Part shown: in pieces, positions 17,911 to 30,244 of the stretch
How positions within the stretch are numbered: the stretch's first letter is position 1
Layout: each line of letters starts with the position of its first letter
NCBI GenBank assembly: GCA_964017155.1
Contig: OZ024854.1
Coordinates: 67,699,254-67,763,253, forward strand
Length of the DNA: 64,000 nt
Direction of reading: 5' to 3'
Source of the DNA: Oasisia sp. SBJ-2009
Lineage: Eukaryota > Annelida > Polychaeta > Sabellida > Siboglinidae
The notes under the pieces: generated by a model
What the model was told of the DNA's origin: nothing
The model's input: the letters and a program-made list of their open reading frames with translations, nothing else
Databases searched by the model: none
Translations under genes and position numbers: made by a program

Positions 17911-18168
17911 TATCGATGAAGCTCAAGACAAATAGTGTGGCGCCATCTCACAGGTATATCTCTTCTACCACCTGGATGTTTAATCGACAGAGGGCGACAC
18001 TAACTTTCATAAATCACGTGACCATCCGGACTTCCGTCTTGGTGAAGCAAGATGTGGAAAGTTGGAGGAAAGTTTCCGGGTTGATACAAAGTTCATACAT
18101 GATCGTTTATGGGCAACTCTACGTTTACAAGTCATCGCTGTGCGAAGGAAATTTAACATCTTAATATA
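17911..18168 (+). promoter_or_regulatory. Possible promoter/5' UTR exon ending at a good splice donor
   Basis: The block has mixed base composition in AT-rich surroundings. It contains a CACGTG E-box near 18017, an ETS-like ACTTCCG near 18031 and GGCGCCATCT near 17941, and it ends ATTG|GTAAGT at about 18168. It could be an untranslated first exon for the PAK gene 14 kb downstream, whose first coding exon is preceded by a splice acceptor. No transcript evidence is available. Confidence 0.2.
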
Positions 18169-20721
18169 TTGGTAAGTTATTTGTCTCTGTTGGTTTATTA
18201 AAAGTACTTTTCAAAGTGCCGCATATAAAATGGGTCATGATTTTGTTCCTCGAGAGTCGGTGTGCTGCCGCCCGTCTTGCATGATTCTTGTCTTGTTCTA
18301 AAATTTCAAATCACTGTTCGGAAATATCGACAGTTTATTCATGTTTTTTATGTTATAGATGTATCATTTCGTGATTAACGAATGTGGTCGTAGATTCATG
18401 CTATTTTAAGTTTTAACCCATGTCTCACCCAGGACCAGACCAATATTGGACAATAATTATCTGGTTTCACAGAGGGTCAGAGGTAGGGAGGTCAGACCGA
18501 TTTGCCGCCCCTTCTGACAACATGGGGAGACAGGGGTCCGTGTTTAGTCGCCGTAATTTATTATCACGCAACATACCAGTTCTTGTATAATTTTTCTTAT
18601 GTTGTTATAATGTTAGTCTATGATTCTGCGCCGATAACTGATTTTTTGGCGGTGTTTAAAAGGTGTTAATGGTTTTTTCCCTCTCTGTGTCGTATTTCGG
18701 TTTTCATTGTTTACGTCCGCGGCCTCATCTTCAAAAAATGTTTGCGAGATTATGGTAATGAGTACGGCCATTTTGAAAAGTTGTAATTAAAGAAGAAAGA
18801 TAAATGAACGTGATCGTACAAATATCATGATAATCCGTCGATAAAAAGTTGTAGTAATTAGTTAAAATGGCCTATGTTTAACAATGTTTTGTGACTATTT
18901 ATTTTGGTTGCTTCATACGCAGAAGTGTAAAGAATTGTGTGGACGGTAATATGATTACAGTGGTGGCTTGCTAATTGATAGCGCATTTTGCCACAAAGTC
19001 CGTTTATGGAGCCCCTGTCTCAAAAGACATCGTCATTTTGCCTTGTTCCCCGTGCGCGCGAAGCACTCTGATATCGACGTGATCGATAGCGGGTGTCTTT
19101 GATTAATACTATTATAAATAGTTAGCAAGTGTCTTATGCATGCACATGTAACTGTGTAAACTAATTAATTAGTGCCATGTTTAATGTAGCTAATTTACAT
19201 TAGTTTGTTTATTGGTATTATTGTATTATTTCCATTTTTTAGCATACTATTCATACTTTTGTGTGTTGGTTAGGCTACATTAAATATACAATTTTTTTAT
19301 TAAAATTGATAATTTATCATTAATGTTTATAAAATTATATTATACGTGATTTTTGTATGTCAATACTGGGGTATTCTTTGATGACAGTTATACATGAATT
19401 ATTATTTAGTTTTGAGAATATATGTATTTTTAATTAGTACTTCCTATTGTTGAAAAATTATGATACTATATATATATATATATATATATTAATTGAATTT
19501 AAAATAGGTATGTATTGCCCTTTATCATAGTTTACACAAAAATCAGTATAATAAAAAAATTATCTTGTGATTTAGGTATAAAATAAAATAGGAGAATGTT
19601 CAGAAAAAAATAAAACAATTTTTAAATAAAATTGCAGTTTCATTAATATTTAATCTATGTAATTGAAGGCAGCACCATTGCATTTTAATTAACTACTATT
19701 ATCAGAAGAAAAAATTAAAGCAATTCTAAAGATTTATTGGCAAGATTAAATCTGTCTAGAAAATTTTTTTAATTTGAAATTTCATAAACTTGCAATTTCC
19801 TTAATATTTCATCTACATACATGAAACAAGCACAGTTACACTTCAATTAGTGATTATGACCAGGGGAAAATAGAAAAAAATTAAATGTGTGTGGTTTATA
19901 AACAAAGTTACACATATCAACTACCGTTATATACTTCTTATAGTAACTACTATAAGGGAACATTTTTTGTTTCGAAAGAAAAATTTGGTCCGACCACCCT
20001 ATCAGAGGTTGAAAGTGCTGTCCGACTCCAAGAGGAAGTGATCTTAGGGTTTACTGTTTCAAATATTTAGCACATGCTGTATGAAGGACATCTTCAAAGG
20101 TTTAATTTGTATTCCAGTAAGCAGGGGCACCTTTGATTTTATCAAACAGAGAGGATATATTCAATATAAAATTAACAATACTTTATATAGCAAACATGCT
20201 TCACTCCAGCAAACACATTAAAACTGCTATCCAAATCAAGATCTACGCTACATTTCTATAGCAAAATAGTGGTTAATCACAGGAATTATTTATCAAATTG
20301 TGTTACAACTGTCAGTGTCTTTATAGAGGGCTGAAACGGTTGATTTAAACCCCCAAAAAGCATTTTAAACACAGCTCATGCAGAATGGGGAATACCCCTT
20401 CAGGAGTGATGTCATGTTTGGGTATTTCTTAGTTGATTCCTGCGTGGTTACGTTTCAAAGTACAACAGAGTGGTTCAAATTGCTGAAGCCGCGTGACAAC
20501 CTCATTCGAAGTGACTACTTAATTATGCATAATTGTTTATTTGAATTTGGTAGGAAATAATAACTTGCAGATGGAACATGTACAAATATGGACATAATTA
20601 CTCCATGAATGTTTTCATTGGTTATAAATCATCATTGTAATTTATATTTATTTATTTTCAACTGTTTAATAACTGTATTTAAAATGTAGATGTTTCTTAA
20701 TGTGGTGTCAGTGCAACACAT
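18169..20721. other. AT-rich non-coding sequence
   Basis: No gene. Only a short TA tract at about 19468-19489 and scattered poly-A/T. It may be intron if the block at 17911 is a first exon. Confidence 0.5.
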
Positions 20722-20928
20722 AACTTTATGCAGAGACCCGTCCACCCGTCATTTGGATGGGTAAAAACTATTGTGGACGGGTAGAAATGAAGGAGTAAAA
20801 AATATGTTCCAATACCAGTTATGCATTAGAAGTGAGTGTAAATGGTGTCACATGTGTGTTTATAGTCCATTTCAGGTCATCAGACACATTTTAACATATA
20901 TATATATATATATATACATATAATGGCA

Positions 20929-20959
<31 letters not shown>

Positions 20960-21034
20960 TGGCTTAACAGTTAACATCCATGTGTCCAACAAAACATGTG
21001 TGATTGGCAAAAAAATTGGTCCTGCCTAAAGCCC
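20722..21034. mobile_element. Dispersed MITE-like repeat, copy A
   Basis: Starts ACTTTATGCAGAGACCC and ends GGTCCTGCCTAAAGCCC, which are imperfect inverted termini. Internally it shares GTGTCACATGTGTG, AGTCCATTTCAGGTCATCAG and TTAACATCCATG with copy C at 29753. A TA tract (about 20898-20953) is inserted in it. Confidence 0.65.
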
Positions 21035-21767
21035 TGGTGCGACAAGATGTTATTATGTGACTGAATCTTTCAAATGGGGCATCTCAGGGCCTCCCAAAAA
21101 TATTAATTAAATGTTCACATTTTGTCTGTTTTCTTCCTGGCTAAGCTGACAACATGCTAGATAGTCTCTAGTCTGAGCACACGAATATTTCATTCTTAAT
21201 CAAATAGGGCTTCAATACTTCTGTTTTGCATTCCCCAGCCTGCATTAATTGTCACAAAGCTGGTGGCCAGGTCTAACTGGCTTCCCATTCATCTAGGTAC
21301 TGATTGATTGCGGGGTAATGTTTTACCAGCAGCTTAATCTTATAATCCAACTTTACTTGGTCACTAAACACCACTGCCTGTGAATCATTACTCCCAGTGG
21401 TCTGAAAGTCCTCCTTGGAAGCACCACAAAACATCAGATGCACAATTAATTTCATTCCAGTTCCTGCTCCAACTCCACTTGCAAGTGCAAAATCTTGCAC
21501 ATGTATCCAATTCCCAATCCAATTTTGGAAATTGTAGCGGAAATGAATACGTCAAGCAATTCCTTTTGGAATTGACCTCTAGACATGGATGCTGTGGCTG
21601 GTCCCACAGTAGAACATTTCTTCTAGATGGAGACACGTTGACTGCCAAAGACAGCCGCTGAGCAATGAGAAGACAGTGCATATATTGCATTTAAAATCAA
21701 ATAGAAAATGCTGTGCTAAATGAAAACAAAATGTGGCAGAGTTAAAACGTGGAGAAACAGCTGCACA
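21035..21767. other. No confident feature
   Basis: Between MITE copies A and B. A minus-strand stretch (21273-21500) translates to a plausible-looking peptide ending LVKHYPAINQYLDEWEAS, but no family was recognised and the upstream continuation is frameshifted. Confidence 0.35.
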
Positions 21768-22020
21768 GCTTTATGTAGTGACCCAGTTTTGGAAATAACA
21801 TAGGATTGTAAATAAATAAGGACAATAAGTCTTCAAAAATGATATATGTATTTGTTTTGTAATGTCAAGTATACATTAAAAATTTGTGTCACATGTGTAT
21901 TTATATAATTTATTTCAAGTTGTAATACACATATCAGCTGGCATACTTGTGTGTTAGTTAACACGCATATGTGTACCACAACATTTTGGACTGGCAAAAA
22001 ATGTTCCTGCATAAATGCCT
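21768..22020. mobile_element. Dispersed MITE-like repeat, copy B (diverged)
   Basis: Begins AGCTTTATGTAGTGACCC and ends TTCCTGCATAAATGCCT. It shares the order GTGTCACATGTG ... TTTATTTCAAGT ... TTGGACTGGCAAAAA with copies A and C, with many substitutions. Confidence 0.55.
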
Positions 22021-22830
22021 GAATAACAGGAAGACTTAAGTGACCTGATTTTGGTGTCGGAAATCAGAATAAGTTTGTAAAATTACTGGCTTATCATTTC
22101 ATGTGCACCCACAGCCACCCAGTATATCTGAAATGAAATGTTGTGTTGCACTTGTAGTGAGACATGTTGTCTTAACTGTGTAGTCAGGCAGGAAGTAAGC
22201 CATTCTTGCCCTGTTGTACTCCAGTTAATCAATACTATAAGTATCATGATCAATAGGAATAAATCACCATCCATGCTAAACAATGTACATGCCAGGCTGC
22301 CTCCTATCTAGGTGTTTTGTTACCTAACTATAAACATAATTTTTAATCCTTCAATTGTTACGCTTTGGAACTTTGGTACACAGTCAAAACATGCTTTAAA
22401 CTGGATGAGTGTTAATTAAATATATATTGTTTAGCTTTAGTGTATCTTGTATGTATAATTGTGTCCAAATATCTGTGTAAATAATAATGTATTAATTACC
22501 AATTATAGATGTACACCCTGACAGTAAAGTTAAACACTCTTGTTGCATGTTGAGTATTTCCCAACTTGTTATAGACATTAGTGTTACCCACAGTGTACAC
22601 ACTGACATTCTGATGTGAGTATACAATCACTGTGTGTGTTGTACAAGTTATGTATATATGCATTGACAGTGAAACATTGTACACAGCATGAAAGCACCAA
22701 TGGCCCAGAAGGTAACAGGGCATGACTTAAGCCTGTAAACATCTCAAGCATATCTGTTGAACCCACAGTTGGACTAGTTAGTACTCGGTGGGGCTTCGGG
22801 CTGTTGCAGATATCATTGCATTCCTTGTGG
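22021..22830. other. No feature recognised
   Basis: Non-coding sequence leading into the 22-bp minisatellite. Confidence 0.5.
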
Positions 22831-24308
22831 TAGCAGCATTAGTTGACAGTAGTAGCAGAGTTAGTTGACAGTAGTAGCAGAGTTAGTTGACAGTAGTAGC
22901 AGAGTGAGTTGACAGTAGTAGCAGAGTGAGTTGACAGTAGTAGCAGAGTTAGTTGACAGTAGTAGCAGAGTTAGTTAGGTGACAGTAGTAGCAGAGTTAG
23001 TTGACAGTAGTAGCAGAGTGAGTTGACAGTAGTAGCAGAGTTAGTTGACAGTAGTAGCAGAGTTAGTTGACAGTAGTAGCAGAGTTAGTTGACAGTAGTA
23101 GCAGAGTTAGGTGACAGTAGTAGCAGAGTTAGTTGACAGTAGTAGCAGAGTTAGGTGACAGTAGTAGCAGAGTTAGTTGACAGTAGTAGCAGAGTTAGTT
23201 GACAGTAGTAGCAGAGTTAGTTGACAGTAGTAGCAGAGTTAGGTGACAGTAGTAGCAGAGTTAGTTGACAGTAGTAGCAGAGTTAGGTGACAGTAGTAGC
23301 AGAGTTAGTTGACAGTAGTAGCAGAGTTAGTTGACAGTAGTAGCAGAGTTAGTTGACAGTAGTAGCAGAGTTAGTTGACAGTAGTAGCAGAGTGAGTTGA
23401 CAGTAGTAGCAGAGTTAGTTGACAGTAGTAGCAGAGTGAGTTGACAGTAGTAGCAGAGTTAGTTGACAGTAGTAGCAGAGTGAGTTGACAGTAGTAGCAG
23501 AGTGAGTTGACAGTAGTAGCAGAGTTAGTTGACAGTAGTAGCAGAGTTAGTTGACAGTAGTAGCAGAGTTAGTTGACAGTAGTAGCAGAGTTAGTTGACA
23601 GTAGTAGCAGAGTGAGTTGACAGTAGTAGCAGAGTTAGTTGACAGTAGTAGCAGAGTTAGTTGACAGTAGTAGCAGAGTTAGTTGACAGTAGTAGCAGAG
23701 TTAGTTGACAGTAGTAGCAGAGTTAGTTGACAGTAGTAGCAGAGTTAGTTGACAGTAGTAGCAGAGTGAGTTGACAGTAGTAGCAGAGTTAGTTGACAGT
23801 AGTAGCAGAGTGAGTTGACAGTAGTAGCAGAGTTAGTTGACAGTAGTAGCAGAGTTAGTTGACAGTAGTAGCAGAGTGAGTTGACAGTAGTAGCAGAGTT
23901 AGTTGACAGTAGTAGCAGAGTGAGTTGACAGTAGTAGCAGAGTGAGTTGACAGTAGTAGCAGAGTGAGTTGACAGTAGTAGCAGAGTGAGTTGACAGTAG
24001 TAGCAGAGTTAGTTGACAGTAGTAGCAGAGTGAGTTGACAGTAGTAGCAGAGTTAGTTGACAGTAGTAGCAGAGTGAGTTGACAGTAGTAGCAGAGTTAG
24101 TTGACAGTAGTAGCAGAGTTAGTTGACAGTAGTAGCAGAGTTAGTTGACAGTAGTAGCAGAGTTAGTTGACAGTAGTAGCAGAGTTAGTTGACAGTAGTA
24201 GCAGAGTTAGTTGACAGTAGTAGCAGAGTTAGTTGACAGTAGTAGCAGAGTGAGTTGACAGTAGTAGCAGAGTTAGTTGACAGTAGTAGCAGAGTGAGTT
24301 GACAGTAG
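22831..24308 (+). repeat. 22-bp minisatellite, about 66 copies
   Basis: Unit AGTTGACAGTAGTAGCAGAG plus TT or TG, very homogeneous. Variants switch between GTTAGT, GTGAGT and GTTAGGT at one end. There are no spacers, so it is not CRISPR. Stops in the frames argue against coding. Confidence 0.95.
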
Positions 24309-24336
24309 TGTGACTGGTATAGATCTACTACCCGGG

Positions 24337-24400
24337 TACATGTAAAGCGCCTTGAATAGTTTTTATTAGATTTGGCGCTATATAGGTATATTTATTTATT
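24337..24400 (+). mobile_element. SINE/LINE 3' tail remnant
   Basis: TGTAAAGCGCCTTGAA and then TTTGGCGCTATATAGG resemble the tail of the two tRNA-headed SINEs. It follows directly after the 22-bp array. Confidence 0.5.
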
Positions 24401-24965
24401 TAGTATATAATGAAAAATGCCTACAATGGACGTATAGTGCTGTGACCAGTGTGGCTTCTGCAATGGAATTAGTATTTCTTATTATACAATGTTATGTGTT
24501 TTTGTGTGTAATTTTGTATTCCGTTTTAAATTATACTAATATATTTTCAATCAATGGTAATTTGTATATTACTTGGTAAAGTGAAACCATCGAGACTAGT
24601 GTAGTTCTCTGTGTGCCTACTCTCTGTCATTGTTGCTTTTCTGTGTTCCAAATCCCATATAACATTCAGTAGTTGGCAATGTGATAAGGAATTCATAAAA
24701 TAGACTTCTCATTTCCCTTCCATGGGTGCCCACAATCATTTGGTTGATTATTGTGACAGCTTAATTAATTTATTTCCAACTGGTTATCAGATGTTTATAG
24801 AAAGAAAAAATCATCAATTTGCATTTAGTCACATCCAGAGATCCGCTTTCTCAAATTTGGTTTAGTGTCACGATTGACAGATACTTTTGGCAGTGCAAAC
24901 CTGTTTATTTTGTCATGACTAAAAACAGATTTTAATGATTGTCACCCATAGGTGTGTCTGCCAGA
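24401..24965. other. No feature recognised
   Basis: AT-rich non-coding sequence between two minisatellites. Confidence 0.5.
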
Positions 24966-25570
24966 TAATGGACTTTGACAGGGTCTGTCTGTGAGACCAT
25001 GACCAGACAGTGGACTTTGACAGGGTCTGTCTGTGAGGTCATAACCAGACGGTGGACTTTGACAGGGTCTGTCTGTGAGATCATTCTCACTTTGACAGGG
25101 TCTGTCTGTGAGATCATGACCAGACAGTGGACTTTGACAGGGTCTGTCTGTGAGATCATTCTCACTTTGACAGGGTCTGTCTGTGAGATCATGACCAGAC
25201 AGTGGACTTTGACAGGGTCTGTCTGTGAGACCATGACCAGACAGTGGACTTTGACAGGGTCTGTCTGTGAGATCATTCTCAGTTTGACAGGGTCTGTCTG
25301 TTAGATCATTACCAGACAGTGGACTTTGACAGGGTCTGTCTGTGAGATCATGACCAGACAGTGGACTTTGACAGGGTCTGTCTGTGAGATCATGACCAGA
25401 CAGTGGACTTTGACAGGGTCTGTCTGTGAGATCATGACCAGACAGTGGACTTTGACAGGGTCTGTCTGTGAGATCATGACCAGACAGTGGACTTTGACAG
25501 GGTCTGCTGTGAGATCATGACCAGACAGTGGACTTTGACAGGATCTGTCTGTGAGATCATGACCAAACAG
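24966..25570 (+). repeat. 42-bp minisatellite, about 14 copies, with a shorter variant
   Basis: Unit core ACTTTGACAGGGTCTGTCTG followed by TGAGATCATGACCAGACAGTGG. Shorter units have TCATTCTC in place of the middle. Because 42 is a multiple of 3 it gives long ORFs (MTRQWTLTGSVCEI repeated) on both strands, but there is no codon or start context for a gene. CAGACAG and CTGTCTG in each unit can pair. Confidence 0.92.
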
Positions 25571-26349
25571 TGGACTTGGAGACTCAACTTACTTTCTCAG
25601 TCACATCAGTTATCAGGTTTCTTAAAGAGCTGACCTCTCACCTTACATGGCTGCTGCTGGGACTGTGTTCACTGGACTGTGTCCTTGGAGAGCCATTTGA
25701 ATGGCCCATTGTGTGTGTGCAGCCATGGGTGACTGAAGCACTGGTGTAGTAGTGTGCTGGGGGCAGTGGTCAGGTGGGCCTGTGGCACAGTGGTCTTATC
25801 TAGAACTCATTCAGTGGGTAGTCACATTGGCTTTGTAGGTCTCTCTCACTTGGTAGAGTCTTCAGAAAACAGTTACCAAGACTCTCCAGTTCTGTGTGTA
25901 ACTGCAAAGGACACACGTGTAGAGTCTACTCATTCTCACCTATATATCCACCATCTTGTGTGACCAGGTAGTCACTGACACGGTTGAGTGCACTGACACC
26001 TGTAGTGCCTGTGTGGATAAGAGGTCTGTGTTCTCTGACCTCAGCTACTTGTGCTCCATAAACACATCAACAACCAGTCTACGACTGCTGTGGCGTGTGG
26101 CGTGTCTCTGTTGTGTGAATCAGCAGGTGGGTGGACACGCTTCATTGAGCGTGGATTATGCTGCTTCACCTGTCATCCATGCAACACTTGCTCTTGTCAC
26201 TTTTAAGTTTTAACAGTTGATGTTTTTCTGTCACAGGAAAAGCTTAGCTATAGTTAGTCTGCTTAAACAGTGTCAACAACGCGAAGATATGGCGCGAGCA
26301 GATGCCATGGCTAAGTCCAAATCTAAAAGTCTAAAAGTATCATCAATCC
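25571..26349. other. No feature recognised
   Basis: Non-coding sequence ahead of the LINE fragment. Confidence 0.45.
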
Positions 26350-26828
26350 AAATAAAAACTCTTGCTTATTTCACCTTTGTTAGACCTATCCCGGAAAATA
26401 GCTGTACTGTCTGGGACCCTTACACCGCTACACAAATAAATAAACTTGAAATGATACAACGCCGAGCAGCTCGATATGTTTTACATCGCCACCATAATAC
26501 GTCAAGTGTCACCAATATGCTCCAGTCATTAGGCTGGAGATCCCTAGCAGACCGTAGAAAAGATGCAAAACTATGCATGTTATATAAAATATCAAATGAC
26601 CTAGTGGGCATACCTGCAAATAAATATCTAATTCCTTCAAACACAGTCACTAGAAAGCAACATTCCTTGTCTTACGTTATCCCTCACTCCAGATGTAACT
26701 ACCACTTGTATTCTTTTTTCCCAAATACCATTCGACTTTGGAACTCCCTCCCTCAACATATTGTAAATAAAAACAGCCTTGGTTCTTTTAAGAGCAATAT
26801 CCAGACTTTCCATTATTCCACCTTTTAG
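26350..26828 (+). pseudogene. LINE C-terminal fragment (Jockey/CR1-like)
   Basis: Residues such as FVRPIPENSCTVWDPYT, KLEMIQRRAARYVLHRH, LGWRSLADRRKDAKLCMLYK and NTIRLWNSLPQHIVN are the post-RT C-terminal region of a non-LTR retrotransposon, open to the TAG at 26826. RT palm and endonuclease are missing, so it is a 5'-truncated insertion. It is a different family from the YADD LINEs. Confidence 0.8.
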
Positions 26829-27019
26829 ATATAACTAGTTTTTTTTTGCACGCATTACTTTTACATGCACAAATTACGGCTCTGATACACTGCAATGCAC
26901 CCAAAACGAAAAAATATACATATATATATATATTTCTGATTTTTCCTGTTCGCCCGCCTGTATCTTCAGCATGTTGAAGCTAGGCGGTACTCGGAAGAAG
27001 AAGAAGGAAGAAGAAGAGC

Positions 27020-28609
27020 TAAAGATGCAGTCAGTTTTTGGGAAAACGTATCCAAAACATAAAAAAAAAAGGTATACCAAATGCTACAAATGTCAGTGGT
27101 GCTAATGAACCTACGGCCATATCCGCCATGTGGAAAACACATTTTGAATCCTTATTAAACAATGTAACCACAGATGTAAATATGCAAAATGTGAAAGAGT
27201 GTGTACATAACCATGAATATTTGTGTTATGGAAATAACTTAGTCATAACTCCTTGCATGGTAAAAAATGCTATCGATAAGTTGAAATGTGGAAAAGCATG
27301 TGGTAACGATGGGCTATCTGCCGAACACTTTATTCATTCAGATAGGCGCATAACTATACTGTTGTCCATTTTTTATAATAGAGTGATTTCTCATGGTTAT
27401 CTACCTGATGACTTTATGAAAACTATTATAATTCCATTGATAAAAAATAAGTCTGGAGATACGAGCAACGTAAATAACTACAGACCAATAGCGCTTGTCA
27501 CTGTAGCCTCTAAGATATTTGAAATTATATTGCTGGAAATGTTGACACCATATCTTAATACAACTGACAATCAGTTTGGCTTTAAGAAAGGACACTCTAC
27601 TGACAACTGTATATTTGCTTTAAAAAATGTTATTCAGTACTATAAAAGTAACAATAGTCCGGTGTATTCATGCTTTTTAGACGCGTCAAAAGCATTTGAC
27701 AGAGTCAACCATTGGACGCTTTTTAGAAAATTGCTTAATCGAGGTGTGCCTGTTGTACTTGTACGTATTCTGTTGTACTGGTACAGAACCCAAACATTCT
27801 GTGTCAAATGGGGTTCTACAACATCAGAGTTTTTTAATGTTTCGAATGGTGTTCGACAAGGTGGGATTTTGTCCCCATATTTATTTATCGTATACATTGA
27901 TGATCTGAGCAATATGCTAAATAGTGCTGGTATAGGTTGTCACATACACAACTGCTGCACTAACCATGTGTTCTATGCCGATGACATATGTGTTATTGCT
28001 CCCAGTCCTAGTGGGCTTCAGCGTTTGCTGAACATATGTGCACAGTTTGGCTTTGAAAATGATGTTGAATATAACCCTATCAAGTCATTATGTATGGTCT
28101 TCAAAGCACGTGCTTTTAACCTGAAATGTCCAGATATGTATATGAACCAAAACAAGCTTGCATATGTCAAAGAAGCAAAATATTTAGGTGTGATAATATG
28201 CAATGACCTGAAAGATGACGGAGATATTCTAAGACATCTACGTAATTTTTATGCTAGGTCAAATAGCATTATCAGAAAATTTCACCATTGTTCCGTGGGT
28301 GTTAAACTACATCTATTTCATGCGTATTGTTGTACAACTTATTGTTGCCAATTATGGGTTAACTTTAATAAGGGCTCATATTTGAAAGCTAAAGTTGCCT
28401 ACAACAATATGCATAAACGGATTTTGGGATATAGCCGACGGGACAGTGCGAGTGGCATGTTTGCTAGTAATGCTATAGATACATTTGACGCCCTATTGCG
28501 TAAGAACATTTATGGTTTTAAAAGACGCATTTTTAACATAAATAATGACTTGATTAGGGTTATGTACAATTGCTTTGAAATCGTAAATGGCCCAATGTGG
28601 ATTAGCTAG
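27020..28609 (+). pseudogene. LINE reverse transcriptase, YADD type, frameshifted near its 5' end
   Basis: Main open frame 27038-28609. Motifs in order are GNDGLSAEHF, NNYRPIALVTVASKIFE, SCFLDASKAFDRVNHWTLF (motif A), NGVRQGGILSPYLFIVYIDD (motif B), HVFYADDICVIAP (motif C) and KEAKYLGVIICNDLKDDGD, ending MWIS. The upstream AKDAVSFWENVSK continues in another frame across a 10-A run (27061-27070), a slippage frameshift. It is related to but clearly diverged from the copy at 16173-17759. The 3' UTR runs to about 28995 and ends GAAATAAATGTATTTG. No endonuclease. Confidence 0.82.
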
Positions 28610-28995
28610 GCCAATTCATTGTACACAGTTAATCTGTAAGATAGTCATCATGTCTCGCATATAACTTTATTATTATTTATTATATATATATATATATATA
28701 TTTTAAAGTCAGTAAGTTGTTTATATAACTTACTTTTCAAAAGGTGTTTATTTATATGAATTAAGTGCATATTTATTTTACAATCACATCCTGTATATTG
28801 CTCATTATTTTATCTGTTTTTCTACAATTTTACATTTATCTAACTTATAACCTTATTTATTTTTATCTATTATTATTTTATTTTAATTTTTTTTAAACAT
28901 ATTGGCCCTTTAATAGGCTACTTAGATGTTCTAATGTATGTACCGATTGTAAATGGGTTTTTACCTGAAATAAATGTATTTGTATTCGTATATAT

Positions 28996-29752
28996 GCCCA
29001 TCTTAGATGTACTCGAATAGTTATCATTTGGTCTTTTTATTCTCTTTGTTAAACACTTAAGCCACAAAGTAGGTACTACACGTACATGTAACAAGGAAGT
29101 ACAACCATTGTTGAAGTACTTGGGTAAGTTTGCAGTTGACAGAATCCCTATGATGTCCTGCCAACCCTTCATCTTACTTTGACCTTCACCTGCCTTCCTT
29201 TCTACTGCTTTTCTACCAGAACGTTAGAAACATGTAATTTCCATTAGCAGTCTGACCGTGTGATCTATTGTATGCCTCGTGTAAGTTCTTGTGTGCCCAG
29301 CAAGTGGGGTTTTAGCATCCTTTTAACCCCAGGCCGATGATCTGCCCAGTCAACAAACTTGTGTACCTCTTGCCCTCAGCAGGAATAGGGATGGTAAGTT
29401 GGTAGTATATGACTGTCAGGTGGATAAGTTCTAAAAATCACATCAACTGAAATTCATACTTCCTGGTACGTAGCCAGGTCAGTGCAAGAGGAAGTAAAAC
29501 ATGTGTACACTGTCGTAACAGTTGTCTATACAGGTCACGCATGAGTTATCTCTACAAGTTAGTGAGGTCACGGGTGAGTCGGTCTGCACAACTTCCACAA
29601 CACCTGTTTAAAAGGGACACTGAGTACTGAGTGAGGGTGTAGCTAGTGTAGTGAGTCTACTATGAGACTGTCCAACACCAGACCCCATCAAACAAGAACC
29701 CGTCAGCTCCATGAGTCCTGGCTGGAGAGAAGGGTGAGGGTAACAGTTCCAT
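28996..29752. other. No feature recognised
   Basis: Non-coding sequence between the LINE end and MITE copy C. Confidence 0.45.
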
Positions 29753-30033
29753 AGCTTTATGTAGAGACCCACCACCCGTCATTTGGACGGGTACAAATAT
29801 GGATGGACGGATAAAAAAAATGAAGATGCAAAAATAAGGTCTTCCCACACCATAGATATTGTTAGTTATGCCTTGAAAGTGAGTGTAAATGGTGTCACAT
29901 GCGTTTGTAGTCCATTTCAGGTCATCAGACACATAACAAAATGTGGAAACAGGCTTAACAGACAACAACAGTTAACATCCATGGGTCCACCAAGACATGT
30001 GTGACTGGCTGTAATTTGATCCTGCATAAAGCC
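29753..30033. mobile_element. Dispersed MITE-like repeat, copy C (best preserved)
   Basis: Starts AGCTTTATGTAGAGACCC and ends GATCCTGCATAAAGCCC; the termini are imperfect inverted repeats of about 17 bp. Internally it has CACCCGTCATTTGGACGGGT and AGTCCATTTCAGGTCATCAG. No ORF. A more decayed relative may lie at about 30590-30700 (GGACTGGTAATATTTGATCC). Confidence 0.65.
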
Positions 30034-30244
30034 CTGCACAGGTCAGATGTGTCTTCACAGAAGAGTCACCTCTTGTCATTGAGTATACTTCAGAGCCTCC
30101 AACACAATTTTAGTAGCAAACCTGTTTTTAATATAATAACAATGACTTCTTATGCGCCAATATCCTTGAAGATCAAGCTCAGTGGTGCAACAAAACCAAG
30201 GGATGCCCAAGTCATTGACAGGTGGATGAAAGTGCTAGTAATCT

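Noticed and set aside
21273..21690. Minus-strand coding remnant ending LVKHYPAINQYLDEWEAS
   Set aside because: Looks protein-like, but the upstream part lies in a different frame, no splice sites fit, and no family was recognised.
22831..24308. CRISPR array
   Set aside because: The 22-bp units are contiguous with no unique spacers, and the context is a eukaryotic genome.
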